Below are positions 8,373 through 16,404 of a stretch of DNA of 64,000 nucleotides, piece by piece; the first letter of the stretch is position 1; each line of letters opens with the position of its first letter. This stretch comes from Edaphobacter dinghuensis. Its GTDB lineage: Bacteria; Acidobacteriota; Terriglobia; Terriglobales; Acidobacteriaceae. The stretch is from NCBI RefSeq assembly GCF_014640335.1, contig NZ_BMGT01000002.1, positions 496,001 through 560,000 on the forward strand, read 5' to 3'. A program made the position numbers and the translations under genes. Below the pieces are notes generated by a model, which worked only from the letters and a program-made list of their open reading frames with translations, did not search any database and was not told the origin of the DNA.

Positions 8373-9095
8373 CTAGGCCTCAAGCTCTTCCCAGTACCCC
8401 TGATCTTCTAAAAAATATCCCTCATCCCAGCTATGCAGCATCGTCTTGAAGAACATCCAGACCATCCGCGCGTGCCCCAGCTTCTTGAACCGCCGATTGG
8501 TGGTTAGCACCTTGCCTCGAACAATCCGAAACCGCAATCGTTCCACACCTTTGGATAAGAGATAGTCCTCTGCAAACAGCGCGCGCTCATTGAAGCCACC
8601 CAGCCGCCAGAACGCCTCGCGGTCGAACAGCATAAACATTCCTGTCGCAAAAGGACTCACAAACGAACTCATTCGCTGCACCAGGTTGTTTCCCGCATAC
8701 AGCGCATCGTCGAAGAATCCGCCATGCCTACAGGAAATATTCGTCGTCGCCAGGTGCAGATCCCTGCGCGTCATCTTCCACAGCGCCCGCCGCAACAGGG
8801 TCGGCTCCGGCAACTCCACATCCGCGTCCAGAAACAGCACAAACCGGGTCGTCGCCAGACGCGCGCCCGCATTCCTTCCCACCGAGGGCAGCCCTCCCGG
8901 AATTACCTCGACATTCAACCGATCACGAAAGCTCAGTGCTACCTCCACCGTGCCATCGGTTGATTCGGCATCCGCAACAATCACCCTTGTCTGCGCCATG
9001 CCCTCATAGTCCTGCTTACAAAGCGATTTCAGCAGCTTCGGCAGCATCTTCACTTCGTTCTTCGCAGGAATCACAATCGTCAGTTCCGCTTCCAT
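8373..9095 (-). CDS. Family 2 glycosyltransferase
   Basis: GT-A-fold transferase using a nucleotide sugar. It begins MEAELTIVIPAKNEVKMLPKLL, the usual GT2 start, and has ADAESTDGTVEVA, GAGVxAR-like GRNAGARLA, and the metal-binding FLDADVELP. The longest frame opens at a TTG at 9116, but the ATG at 9095 is preceded by GGAGGGCAA and starts exactly at the conserved first strand, so 9095 is chosen (240 residues). No membrane segment is obvious. It ends 23 bases from the convergent thioesterase. The sugar and acceptor are unknown. Confidence 0.85.
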   Translation of the reverse strand: MEAELTIVIPAKNEVKMLPKLLKSLCKQDYEGMAQTRVIVADAESTDGTVEVALSFRDRLNVEVIPGGLPSVGRNAGARLATTRFVLFLDADVELPEPTLLRRALWKMTRRDLHLATTNISCRHGGFFDDALYAGNNLVQRMSSFVSPFATGMFMLFDREAFWRLGGFNERALFAEDYLLSKGVERLRFRIVRGKVLTTNRRFKKLGHARMVWMFFKTMLHSWDEGYFLEDQGYWEELEA

Positions 9096-9324
9096 TTGCC
9101 CTCCGTACGCTGGCAATACCTGACTCTTTGATTAGTTTGACGAGATGACACGGCACTTCACATAAACACATCTTGAATTTTCAGCTAATCTCTTGCTGCA
9201 AGCCTCATCTCTGTCAACAGTTGCGGCACCTACATCCATCGCCCTAAAACTGATAAACTTAACTTTCCCGCGAACAGCCTGAATCACCCCCTCAGCGCGC
9301 CTCTCGCGGCAAGGAGATATCGTC

Positions 9325-10278
9325 ATGGCAGACCACACCACCAACGGCAACTTCGCCTCATCCTCCCTTCGCCTCAAGACCGGCCTGGCCGAGATGCTGA
9401 AAGGTGGCGTCATCATGGACGTCATGAACGTTGAGCAGGCCCGCATCGCCGAAGAGGCCGGTGCCATCTCCGTCATGGCGCTCGAGCGCGTCCCGGCCAT
9501 GATCCGCGCCGAAGGCGGCGTCGCTCGCATGGCTAATCCCAAGCTCATCAAAGAGATCGTCGCCGCCGTCTCCATCCCGGTCATGGCCAAGGCCCGCATC
9601 GGCCACTTCGCCGAAGCCCAGGTGCTCCAGACCCTCGGTGTCGACTTCATCGACGAGTCCGAGGTCCTCACCCCAGCGGACGAGGTCTACCACATCGACA
9701 AGCACGCCTTCACCACTCCCTTCGTCTGCGGGGCCCGCAACTTAGGTGAGGCCCTCCGCCGCATCGCCGAAGGCGCAGCCATGATCCGTACCAAGGGCGA
9801 ACCGGGCACCGGCGACGTCGTTCACGCCGTCCAGCACATGCGCCAGATCGTCCGCGAGATCAAGGCGCTCACTGTCCTCGACGACTCCGAGCTTTATAAC
9901 GCCGCCAAGGTCCACGGCGCACCCTACGAACTCGTAAAGATGGTTGCTAAGGCCGGTAAGCTTCCCGTTCCCAATTTCTCAGCTGGCGGCATCGCCACTC
10001 CCGCTGACGCCGCTCTTATGATGCAGCTCGGCGCCGAGTCGGTCTTTGTAGGCTCAGGCATCTTCATGAAGGAGCGCGCCACCCCGCTCGACGTCGAGAA
10101 CGACCCGAAGGAGCGCGCCGAAGCCGTCTCCCGCGCCAAGGCCATCGTCATCGCCACAACCCACTACAACGATCCGAAGATCGTAGCCGAAGCCAGCGAA
10201 CAGGTCACAGGAACCATGAAGGGCTTGGCTGCTGCTGCCATCGAAGAGGCCCAGTTGATGCAGACCCGCGGCTGGTAG
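9325..10278 (+). CDS. pdxS: Pyridoxal 5'-phosphate synthase, lyase subunit PdxS
   Basis: Synthase subunit that builds PLP from ribose 5-phosphate, glyceraldehyde 3-phosphate and ammonia supplied by PdxT. It is a TIM-barrel protein forming a dodecamer. Highly conserved stretches are [47 protein letters not shown] and [21 protein letters not shown]. The 317-residue length is slightly long because of about 15 extra N-terminal residues. AAGGAG is placed about 8 bases before the ATG. The partner pdxT lies 1.1 kb downstream on the same strand but separated by an opposite-strand gene, and a strong terminator follows pdxS. Confidence 0.97.
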   Translation: MADHTTNGNFASSSLRLKTGLAEMLKGGVIMDVMNVEQARIAEEAGAISVMALERVPAMIRAEGGVARMANPKLIKEIVAAVSIPVMAKARIGHFAEAQVLQTLGVDFIDESEVLTPADEVYHIDKHAFTTPFVCGARNLGEALRRIAEGAAMIRTKGEPGTGDVVHAVQHMRQIVREIKALTVLDDSELYNAAKVHGAPYELVKMVAKAGKLPVPNFSAGGIATPADAALMMQLGAESVFVGSGIFMKERATPLDVENDPKERAEAVSRAKAIVIATTHYNDPKIVAEASEQVTGTMKGLAAAAIEEAQLMQTRGW

Positions 10279-10287
10279 TACACCCGC

Positions 10288-10325
10288 GCAAAAGGCAGGA
10301 GCCTGCGCAGGCTCCTGCCTTTTGC
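10288..10325. terminator. Bidirectional hairpin terminator between pdxS and the convergent oxidoreductase
   Basis: An 18-base perfect inverted repeat (GCAAAAGGCAGGAGCCTG) with a 2-base loop, with A- and T-tracts at the stem base so it can serve either strand. It sits 9 bases after the pdxS stop and 17 bases from the stop of the convergent gene. Confidence 0.85.
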
Positions 10326-10341
10326 ATTGCCTAAACCTTAG

Positions 10342-11301
10342 CTACAACGTAAAAACAATACGATCCGCAGTCTTGCTACTCCATGCCTCCGACACCTGAG
10401 AAAGCGGAACAGCCTGAGCGGCGATCTTCAGTTTTCCCGGCACAACCGCCTTCATAAACTCTCCGATATTCTTCACCAGTACCTCATTGGAGACGCTGCC
10501 CAACCCACTCCCCAGCAGTTCCAGCCCAGAGCTGCGCAACGCTCCCGACGAAAGCGTAATCGTCTGCCCCGTCACCGAACCGATCTGCACATAACGAATA
10601 CGCGGTTCCGCCTCACCTGAACCATGCCCGGCGACAGCAGCTATCAGGCTCTCCGCCGATGCCCCCCAGAGATAGTCGAGAATCACATTCACGCCACTCT
10701 CTTTGATCTCCTTCCGAAAGACCTCCGTCAACTGCTCGGGCGACTGGTCCAGCGCAATCACGCTGTCCGCTCCCAGCGATGGAAGCTCCGCAACGCTTGC
10801 TTCATTTCGGCCCGTCGCAATTACGCGACGAGCACCCAGATACTTCGCAATCTGGATCGCCAGCCGCCCAGAAACACCCGTCGCTCCATTGATCAGCACA
10901 GTCTCCCCGGCAACAAATTTGGCACGCTCGTTCAAAGCGACCCACGAAGACATCCCAGGATTCGCCGCTGCGGCTGCCGTAACATCGTCAAGTTCCTCCG
11001 GTAGCGCAACGTATTGCGAGCTTTGAACCACCGTCAGCTCGGCCATCGAACCGAACGGAGACCTCGGAAACGCAAAATAAACCCTGCGTCCATCAGCCAG
11101 CCTTCCCACGCCGTCTACGCCCGGAATAAACGGAAGCACGGGGCTGCTGCTGTAGTGTCTTCCAGCCGCCTGACCGCGAACCAACTGGCTCAACCCAGCC
11201 GCACTGACCTTCACGAGTACTTCGCCCGCCTGCGCGGCAGGCTCATCAAACTCACCGTACTCAGGCACTCTATCGAAGCTGTTCACCACTGCAGCCTTCA
11301 T
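10342..11301 (-). CDS. Zinc-free medium-chain quinone oxidoreductase-like protein
   Basis: NAD(P)H-dependent medium-chain reductase. The N-terminal GroES-like half is followed by a Rossmann domain with ETVLINGATGVSGRLAIQIAKYLGA near residue 138 and ATGRNE for NADP preference. The catalytic and structural zinc cysteines of true alcohol dehydrogenases are absent, placing it with the quinone oxidoreductase/enoyl reductase group. The frame can start at 11319, but AAGGAG lies 6 bases ahead of the ATG at 11301 (MKAAVVNSF), which is the typical family start; 11301 is chosen (319 residues). It interrupts the pdxS/pdxT pair on the opposite strand; no functional tie to PLP synthesis is visible. Confidence 0.8.
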   Translation of the reverse strand: MKAAVVNSFDRVPEYGEFDEPAAQAGEVLVKVSAAGLSQLVRGQAAGRHYSSSPVLPFIPGVDGVGRLADGRRVYFAFPRSPFGSMAELTVVQSSQYVALPEELDDVTAAAAANPGMSSWVALNERAKFVAGETVLINGATGVSGRLAIQIAKYLGARRVIATGRNEASVAELPSLGADSVIALDQSPEQLTEVFRKEIKESGVNVILDYLWGASAESLIAAVAGHGSGEAEPRIRYVQIGSVTGQTITLSSGALRSSGLELLGSGLGSVSNEVLVKNIGEFMKAVVPGKLKIAAQAVPLSQVSEAWSSKTADRIVFTL

Positions 11302-11397
11302 TAATCGCTCCTTTGGCATCCCTGAACAATCTAATTAGAAATGAATACCGGCAATCGCAACATCGCGCCGTCTGTCTCAGATACCATTAAACCAGCC

Positions 11398-11985
11398 ATG
11401 CCCAAAACCCTCACCATCGGTGTACTTGCCCTGCAAGGCGCATTTGAAGCCCACGCAAAAGCCCTCGAAGCCCTCGGCGTCACCGCGAAGCTCATTCGCA
11501 ACCCGGCAGAGCTCAAGGACCTCGACGGCCTCATCATCCCCGGCGGCGAATCCACCACCTTTTTGAAGTTCCTCGAGCGAGACGGCTTCCTCGATGTCCT
11601 GCAATCCTTCGTCGAGGCCACCCCTACCTTCGGCACCTGCGCCGGAGCCATTCTGCTGGCAAACCATGTAGAAAATCCAACACAGAAATCTCTCGCCGTC
11701 CTCGACATCACCGTTGAGCGCAACGCCTACGGCCGCCAGATCGACTCCGCCATTCTCACCGCGCCGACAAAGCTCGAAGGCGACCCACTAGAGATGGTCT
11801 TCATCCGCGCTCCCCGCATCACCCACACTGGGCCCGGCGTTGAAACCCTCGCAGAGCGCGACGGCTTCCCCGTCCTCGTTCGCCAGGGCCACCTGCTTGC
11901 CGCTACTTTTCACCCAGAGCTAAGCGCCGACACCCGCGTCCACCAGCTCTTCCTCGATCTCGTTCAAGAGCACACCAAGGCGTAG
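11398..11985 (+). CDS. pdxT: Pyridoxal 5'-phosphate synthase, glutaminase subunit PdxT
   Basis: Class I glutamine amidotransferase that releases ammonia from glutamine and channels it to PdxS. The start chosen, ATG at 11398, gives MPKTLTIGVLALQGAFEAH, the canonical PdxT N-terminus, and a normal length of 195 residues; the frame itself is open from 11341. GGESTT (residues 49-54), the nucleophile C81 in GTCAGA and the His/Glu of FHPEL are all present. No strong ribosome binding site is seen before either start. The spacing to the divergent oxidoreductase is under 100 bases, so both promoters must sit in that gap. Confidence 0.93.
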   Translation: MPKTLTIGVLALQGAFEAHAKALEALGVTAKLIRNPAELKDLDGLIIPGGESTTFLKFLERDGFLDVLQSFVEATPTFGTCAGAILLANHVENPTQKSLAVLDITVERNAYGRQIDSAILTAPTKLEGDPLEMVFIRAPRITHTGPGVETLAERDGFPVLVRQGHLLAATFHPELSADTRVHQLFLDLVQEHTKA

Positions 11986-11987
11986 CG

Positions 11988-12019
11988 CGACTGGCTGAAC
12001 CGATCGCTCCAGCCAGTCG
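11988..12019. terminator. Hairpin after pdxT
   Basis: A 10-base perfect stem (CGACTGGCTG with CAGCCAGTCG) and a 12-base loop, 2 bases after the pdxT stop and followed by ATTTAG. It separates pdxT from the convergent dienelactone hydrolase gene. The T-run is weak, so termination efficiency is uncertain. Confidence 0.5.
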
Positions 12020-12037
12020 ATTTAGATCGACGATCTC

Positions 12038-12727
12038 TCAGGCAACATTCGTCTTGAAAAAAGCCAGCGTCCGCTTCCGCGCCAATGCAGCAGATGCCGC
12101 ATGATGCGTATTCGGGTCCACACTGCGATTGAACGCATGCCCCGCGCCCTCGTAAACATAGATCTCGACATCAGGATGAGCCGTTCGCACCGCCTCAATC
12201 TGATCGGCTCCAATATGGCTATCGGCACCGCCAAAGTGCAGCATCACCGGGCAGCTCGGCTCCTCGGTGGCATACTTCCCAATCCCTCCGGGGTAGTAGC
12301 CGACGCAGCACGAAGGCTGCATCTTCAGCGTCTCGCCCCGCGTCGCCGTCAGCCAGCTCATCAAGCCGCCGTAGCAAAACCCGAGCACGCCAATGCCCCT
12401 GCCTACTTCCTTTGCTACTTCATAGGCCACCGCGATATCCAGCAGCGCTGTCTCAGGATTCAGCTTCTTCCAAAACTCACCGGCACGCTTGGCGTCCTCG
12501 CCTTCGTACTTCAGCTCCACATCACGCTCATAGCGGTCGAACAGAGCCGGAGCAACCACAACGTATCCCTCTTTGGCATACTCGTCAGCCACATTGCGTA
12601 TATGCCAGTTGACGCCGAAGATCTCTTGCACGAGCACGATTGCCCCAATCGGCTCTCCCTCAGGACGAGCCACGTACACGCTCAGCTCATTGCCATCCGA
12701 CGCCTTCACCTTCAACCATTCGCTCAT
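12038..12727 (-). CDS. Dienelactone hydrolase family protein
   Basis: Alpha/beta-hydrolase with a cysteine nucleophile. The triad can be read as C118 (GFCYGG), D169 (GGADSHI) and H197 (GAGHAFN), the same order as carboxymethylenebutenolidase. The early VQEIFGVNWHIRN motif supplies the conserved Glu. Length 229 is normal and there is no signal peptide, so it acts in the cytoplasm. Dienelactone hydrolase itself works in chloroaromatic degradation, but family members with no such neighbours, as here, have unknown substrates. Confidence 0.85.
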   Translation of the reverse strand: MSEWLKVKASDGNELSVYVARPEGEPIGAIVLVQEIFGVNWHIRNVADEYAKEGYVVVAPALFDRYERDVELKYEGEDAKRAGEFWKKLNPETALLDIAVAYEVAKEVGRGIGVLGFCYGGLMSWLTATRGETLKMQPSCCVGYYPGGIGKYATEEPSCPVMLHFGGADSHIGADQIEAVRTAHPDVEIYVYEGAGHAFNRSVDPNTHHAASAALARKRTLAFFKTNVA

Positions 12728-12773
12728 CGCTTCCCCTTTTCCGCTTTCGATCTTGCCTGAGATAGATGCGAGA

Positions 12774-13010
12774 TCAACGTCCGCCGTCTATCGGCTTCTC
12801 CGCATAGCCCTTGATCTCGCCCGTCCAGCGAAGAAACCGCAGTAACTGCCTCTTCTCTTTCCAAAACAGGTTCCAGAAATCCCTTGCCCGCACCGTATCC
12901 GCTCGCTGGCCCGAGTAGGTCTCAAGACGCCAGCGCAGATAGGGACTTCGCCAGGGTCGTAGCCTCTCGCCTCGCGTGGCATTCCATAAAAAACGAATTG
13001 TTCCCATCAT
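12774..13010 (-). CDS. Small conserved-looking basic protein of unknown function
   Basis: A 78-residue product rich in Arg, Trp and Phe (for example MMGTIRFLWNATRGERLRPW and later FWNLFWKEKRQLLRFLRW). Two adjacent ATG codons at 13010 and 13007 offer the start. Composition is that of a coding frame, unlike shadow frames nearby, and no competing gene lies opposite. It has no recognisable domain, signal peptide or membrane helix. It lies 46 bases upstream of the dienelactone hydrolase gene on the same strand, so they may be co-transcribed. I recall similar short proteins in other Terriglobia but cannot verify this. Confidence 0.55.
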   Translation of the reverse strand: MMGTIRFLWNATRGERLRPWRSPYLRWRLETYSGQRADTVRARDFWNLFWKEKRQLLRFLRWTGEIKGYAEKPIDGGR

Positions 13011-13074
13011 GACCCCGCGGTTCCAGTATAAAGAAACAATTCCACCAGATAGAAACTCACTCCAGTTAAGAAAA

Positions 13075-13108
13075 CAAAAGACCCAACCCTTTCGGGCTGG
13101 GCCTTTTG
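13075..13108 (-). terminator. Terminator of the flgM-flgN-flgK-flgL unit
   Basis: Stem CAAAAGACCCAACCC pairs with GGGCTGGGCCTTTTG with two mismatches and a 4-base loop. Read on the minus strand it ends in CTTTTGTTTTCTT, a good U-tract, and lies 19 bases after the flgL stop. Confidence 0.8.
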
Positions 13109-13126
13109 CATCGAAAGAAAGACGAT

Positions 13127-14026
13127 CTATTGCATGTAGTCAAACAGATCTGACTTCTCAAGTGCAGTCATTACGCTCATCAATGCTTGATTCTGCGTCT
13201 CAGCCGCACTTAGCTGCGTCGCCACCGAAGCCGGATCGGCAGAGACCAGGTTTCCCTGCTGCACCTTGAACTGGCTCTCCTCTGTCTGTGCATACGTGCT
13301 TGTCGCTTGCAGACGACTCAGTGAACCATCCAGCAGACTGCGTTGTGCAGATACATTGCTAAGCGCAGCCGACAGAGTTCCGGTATCGGCGACAGCACTT
13401 GCGCTGGCCGTCCCCCCTGCAAAATCGGCGATCAATTGGTTCAACGCTCCAAAGACACCCGTGCTACCCGAGCCAAAGACATCCGATCCCGCAAGATTCG
13501 TCTGGATCTTTTGCCCGCTTGGTGTCTCAACATAGTTGACGTTCGTGTCCCCCACATAGCTGGTCGTGGCAGGTGAAGTCGAGGTGTTCAACGTAAACGG
13601 CTTGACCGATCCCTGGCTGCCTGCAAAGAGCGCCTGCCCAAGGTAGCTCGTATTCGCCAGCGACAAGACTTGATCGCGAATTCCGGTCAACTGTTGCTGC
13701 ACGCTGGCGATGTTGGCCGAGTTGAGTGTTCCGTTACTTCCCGAAACCGCCAGCGATACCGCCGAAGTCAGTTGGCTCACGATCTCGCCCAGCGTCGAAT
13801 CCGAGACCTGCATCATGGACTGCGTCCCGGATGCGGTCTGCACAAAGGTGTCGTCCTTCGAGATCGCGCTGCCCATCACCGTACTCTCTGCCACCGCTGT
13901 CGGATCGTCCTGCAAAGAAGTAACTCGCAGCCCACTCGAAAGCTCATTCGTAAGCGTAGCTTCCAGACTGCTCGACTGGTTCAACGCACCCACAAGATTG
14001 CTGACATAATTCGGATCGACCCTCAC
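13127..14026 (-). CDS. flgL: Flagellar hook-filament junction protein FlgL (HAP3)
   Basis: Flagellin-like junction protein that joins hook to filament together with FlgK. The N-terminal coiled segment (SNLVGALNQSSSLEATLTNE then LSSGLRVTSLQDDP) and C-terminal helix (AAETQNQALMSVMTALEKSDLFDYM) match the flagellin-type D0/D1 ends. Length 299 is normal. The start is GTG at 14026 with AGGAGGAGC just ahead, a strong ribosome binding site. It is the last gene of the flagellar series and ends before a terminator. A 53-base gap separates it from flgK. Confidence 0.92.
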   Translation of the reverse strand: MRVDPNYVSNLVGALNQSSSLEATLTNELSSGLRVTSLQDDPTAVAESTVMGSAISKDDTFVQTASGTQSMMQVSDSTLGEIVSQLTSAVSLAVSGSNGTLNSANIASVQQQLTGIRDQVLSLANTSYLGQALFAGSQGSVKPFTLNTSTSPATTSYVGDTNVNYVETPSGQKIQTNLAGSDVFGSGSTGVFGALNQLIADFAGGTASASAVADTGTLSAALSNVSAQRSLLDGSLSRLQATSTYAQTEESQFKVQQGNLVSADPASVATQLSAAETQNQALMSVMTALEKSDLFDYMQ

Positions 14027-14079
14027 GCACGCTCCTCCTGATCTGAACTGACTAAACCGCAGACGATGTTGCGCCCGCT

Positions 14080-15477
14080 TTAGGTCACCGTCGTCTCCAC
14101 GCCTAGATTCAACGCGCTGGCCATAATCGAATCGACAATCGAGAACACCTTCGCCGCAGCCTCATAGGAGCGCTGATACTGCGTCAGGTTCGACGCCTCC
14201 TCATCAAGCGAGACACCGGAGAGCGAGTCTCGCTGACTCGTAAGCTGTGTCAAAGTAGCCTGCTGAGCCGTATTGTTAGTAGTCGCCCCGGCCGTATCAT
14301 TGCCGACCTGGCCAAGAAACGAAGCTAGAAATCCCGAGGCCGTCTGTCCGCCGGCAACATTCGCTGTCGAAAGATCCGCCAGCGCAATTGCGTTGCCACT
14401 ACCCGAAGATCCTTCGCCTGTTGCAGCCGCCGCAATCGCCTTCGGGTCGCTGGTTGCCACCTGAATCAAACCCGCCGCACCGGCAGCGCTGGTCGGCAGC
14501 GTGAAGATCGCTCCCCCAGGATTACCGTTGCCATCGGTCCCCAGCGCATTCTGCTGGTTCACCGCCGTCCCAATCCCATAAGCGAGATTATCCAGCGCAC
14601 TCGCATACGTCGGCAGATTCTGATCTCTCGCCTGCAAGACACCGCCAAGCTGTCCGCCGGTAATACCCGAAGTGATGTCCTGCCCATTAGCAACCACGTC
14701 GGTCTTTCCGGCCACCTGCGTCGTGCTCAGCGCATATGATTGACTGCCGCTCACCAGAATCGCACCGTTCGCGGTCGTCAATGTAATGCCATTCGATTCG
14801 GTCGTCATCTGGTCCAGTCCGACATACTGCGACAACTGTGCAATCGCAAGTTGCCGTTGATCCTCAAGCGTTCCCGCATCCGCGTTGGGGCTGATCGTCG
14901 CGATCTGCTGGTTCAGCGAGGCAATCGTCGTCGTCAACGAATTGATCTGGCCCACCGTTGTGCCGACCTGCTGGTCGAGTCCCGTGCTCACCTGAGAAAG
15001 CTGGTTCGACGCAGAGTTGAAAGCCGAGGTCAAATTGTTCGCCGCAGTCAGCACTGCCTGTCGGGCCGACGTATCCGCAGGATTGCTCTCAAGCGACGAG
15101 AGCGAATTGAAGAAGGAATCCACCGCGGAGCCAAGCGTCGTCGAGCTGGCCGATGTGCTCGTCGAGGTCAGGCCAAAGATGTCCTGCACCTGCTGCAGTG
15201 CCGTCTGCAACGCTCCACTCTGCGCCTGCGTCTGCGTCTGCTGCTGTACACGCTGTTCAAGAACCCGGTCGCGCACGGACACCGCAGTGCTCGAAACTCC
15301 GATGCTATAGCTTGTGCCGCTCAGCGTTACAGCATCGGCCGGCTGCCAGTTCACCACCTCACGTGTATAGCCCGGTGTATTCTGGTTCGACACATTGTTT
15401 GCAGTTATGTTCAGAGCGTTCTGGTCCGCCATCAAGGCTTCCCGGGACAGGTCCATCAGCGAGCTCAGCGTTCCCAT
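14080..15477 (-). CDS. flgK: Flagellar hook-associated protein FlgK (HAP1)
   Basis: First junction protein between hook and filament, secreted through the flagellar export gate. The N-terminus (MGTLSSLMDLSREALMADQNALNITANN then VSNQNTPGYTRE) is the shared axial-protein motif, and the C-terminus SLDEEASNLTQYQRSYEAAAKVFSIVDSIM is the FlgK/FlgE family tail. At 465 residues it is a compact FlgK. The Ser/Thr/Ala-rich centre is typical of exported axial proteins. Its start overlaps the upstream FlgN-like gene by 13 bases, which suggests translational coupling with its presumed chaperone. Confidence 0.93.
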   Translation of the reverse strand: MGTLSSLMDLSREALMADQNALNITANNVSNQNTPGYTREVVNWQPADAVTLSGTSYSIGVSSTAVSVRDRVLEQRVQQQTQTQAQSGALQTALQQVQDIFGLTSTSTSASSTTLGSAVDSFFNSLSSLESNPADTSARQAVLTAANNLTSAFNSASNQLSQVSTGLDQQVGTTVGQINSLTTTIASLNQQIATISPNADAGTLEDQRQLAIAQLSQYVGLDQMTTESNGITLTTANGAILVSGSQSYALSTTQVAGKTDVVANGQDITSGITGGQLGGVLQARDQNLPTYASALDNLAYGIGTAVNQQNALGTDGNGNPGGAIFTLPTSAAGAAGLIQVATSDPKAIAAAATGEGSSGSGNAIALADLSTANVAGGQTASGFLASFLGQVGNDTAGATTNNTAQQATLTQLTSQRDSLSGVSLDEEASNLTQYQRSYEAAAKVFSIVDSIMASALNLGVETTVT

Positions 15478-15725
15478 AGATCTCTCGTATTTCTTCCGTA
15501 TAAACGGCGAAGCGCATTGAGATTTGATTCACTGTGGTACAAAACCAGTTCAAGCACACGCTTCTTCGCCAGAATGGAATCGATGTCGAGTCCATCCGCC
15601 ACAGGTTCGGTTTGAGCCAGCGTCGTCATCTGTCGTTCGATCGCTTGAAGAGTGTCTAAATCCAGAATGGCAAGCGCGTGGACCGTCTCGTCGAGCGCAT
15701 TGCACAGCGCCTGTTTGATACCCAT
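15465..15725 (-). CDS. FlgN-like small helical protein, candidate export chaperone for FlgK/FlgL
   Basis: An 86-residue, mostly helical product (MGIKQALCNALDETVHALAILDLDTLQAI and a second helix SILAKKRVLELVLYHSESNLNALRRLYG). The similarity to FlgN is weak by eye; the call rests on size, predicted helical content and position. It lies between flgM and flgK, 2 bases after flgM and overlapping flgK by 13 bases, exactly where flgN sits in many bacteria. FlgN binds the C-terminal helices of FlgK and FlgL and delivers them to the export apparatus. Another small flagellar accessory protein remains possible. Confidence 0.5.
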   Translation of the reverse strand: MGIKQALCNALDETVHALAILDLDTLQAIERQMTTLAQTEPVADGLDIDSILAKKRVLELVLYHSESNLNALRRLYGRNTRDLWER

Positions 15726-15727
15726 CT

Positions 15728-16039
15728 CTACTCCAGCAGAGAGTCGATCATCTTGCCGGCCACATCCGACGAAGAAACGTTATAGTTTCCCGAGGCAATC
15801 GCCTTCTGCAAAGCTGCAACCTTGTCCGTCCGCACATCGGAACCCTCAAGTGCGTGCGCGATCATTCCGCCGGCAGAGCTCAGATTCGTCTGATCGGCCT
15901 GCTTAGCTGGAGCCGCAACCGTGCTGCGCTGCTGTGAGGTACTCGTTGACTCTGTCACCTGAGAGGCCGGCTGTGTCGTTGCAGGCTTAATCGAGCTAAG
16001 CGCCTGCTGCAGGTTTCCGATCCCATTTGTGTAACTCAT
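15728..16039 (-). CDS. flgM: Anti-sigma-28 factor FlgM
   Basis: Small, largely disordered protein that binds sigma-28 (FliA) until it is exported through a finished hook. The first half is low-complexity Ser/Thr/Gln, and the second half has the sigma-binding helices, with VRTDKVAALQKAIASGNYNVSSSDVAGKMIDSLLE closely fitting the FlgM family. Length 103 is normal. GGAGGAACAC precedes the ATG. A consensus sigma-28 promoter lies 22-48 bases upstream of the ATG, so FlgM is made by the sigma factor it inhibits. Confidence 0.88.
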   Translation of the reverse strand: MSYTNGIGNLQQALSSIKPATTQPASQVTESTSTSQQRSTVAAPAKQADQTNLSSAGGMIAHALEGSDVRTDKVAALQKAIASGNYNVSSSDVAGKMIDSLLE

Positions 16040-16060
16040 GTGTTCCTCCGTCTACTTCAG

Positions 16061-16087
16061 TTATCGGCACAGCCTGACTAAACTTTA
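16061..16087 (-). promoter_or_regulatory. Consensus sigma-28 (FliA) promoter for flgM
   Basis: On the minus strand the sequence reads TAAAGTTT, 11 bases, then GCCGATAA: an exact match in both boxes and spacing to the enterobacterial sigma-28 consensus. The -10 box ends 21 bases before the flgM ATG. The -35 box overlaps the flgJ stop codon, so the promoter is embedded at the end of the upstream gene and lets flgM and the hook-junction genes be expressed late, independent of the basal-body operon. Confidence 0.9.
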
Positions 16088-16404
16088 GTACCGTGCGACG
16101 CTTTTTGCTCGTCCCGCTGGTGCTCCTGTGTCACCTGTTGAATCACCTGCCGCGCAATGCCAAGGCCTCCGCCCTTCGAGATGGCAGTAGCCACGGCTTC
16201 AGTCCCAAAACTACTGATCGTATCCATCCCGCTATCGCTGCTCTGGTTATCGTCTCCTCCCCAGCTATCCTCACCGGAGCGCATCGGCTTCAACATCTCT
16301 TGCAGCATCATCGACTCAAACTGTTGCGCGGCGCTCACCAGCTTGGGGTTCTTCGCCTCATTCGTTGTCGCAGCACTACTCGCTATCGTCGCATCAATCC
16401 TCAT
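16078..16404 (-). CDS. flgJ: Rod-binding protein, FlgJ N-terminal domain only
   Basis: A 108-residue homologue of the FlgJ rod-capping domain, with the family signature AAQQFESMMLQEMLKPMRSGE and the C-terminal ISKGGGLGIARQVIQQV helix. The peptidoglycan hydrolase domain found in gamma-proteobacterial FlgJ is missing, as in many other phyla where a separate enzyme opens the wall. The start overlaps the flgI stop by 4 bases (ATGA), showing it is the last gene of the flgF-to-flgJ unit before the sigma-28 promoter. Confidence 0.85.
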   Translation of the reverse strand: MRIDATIASSAATTNEAKNPKLVSAAQQFESMMLQEMLKPMRSGEDSWGGDDNQSSDSGMDTISSFGTEAVATAISKGGGLGIARQVIQQVTQEHQRDEQKASHGTKV

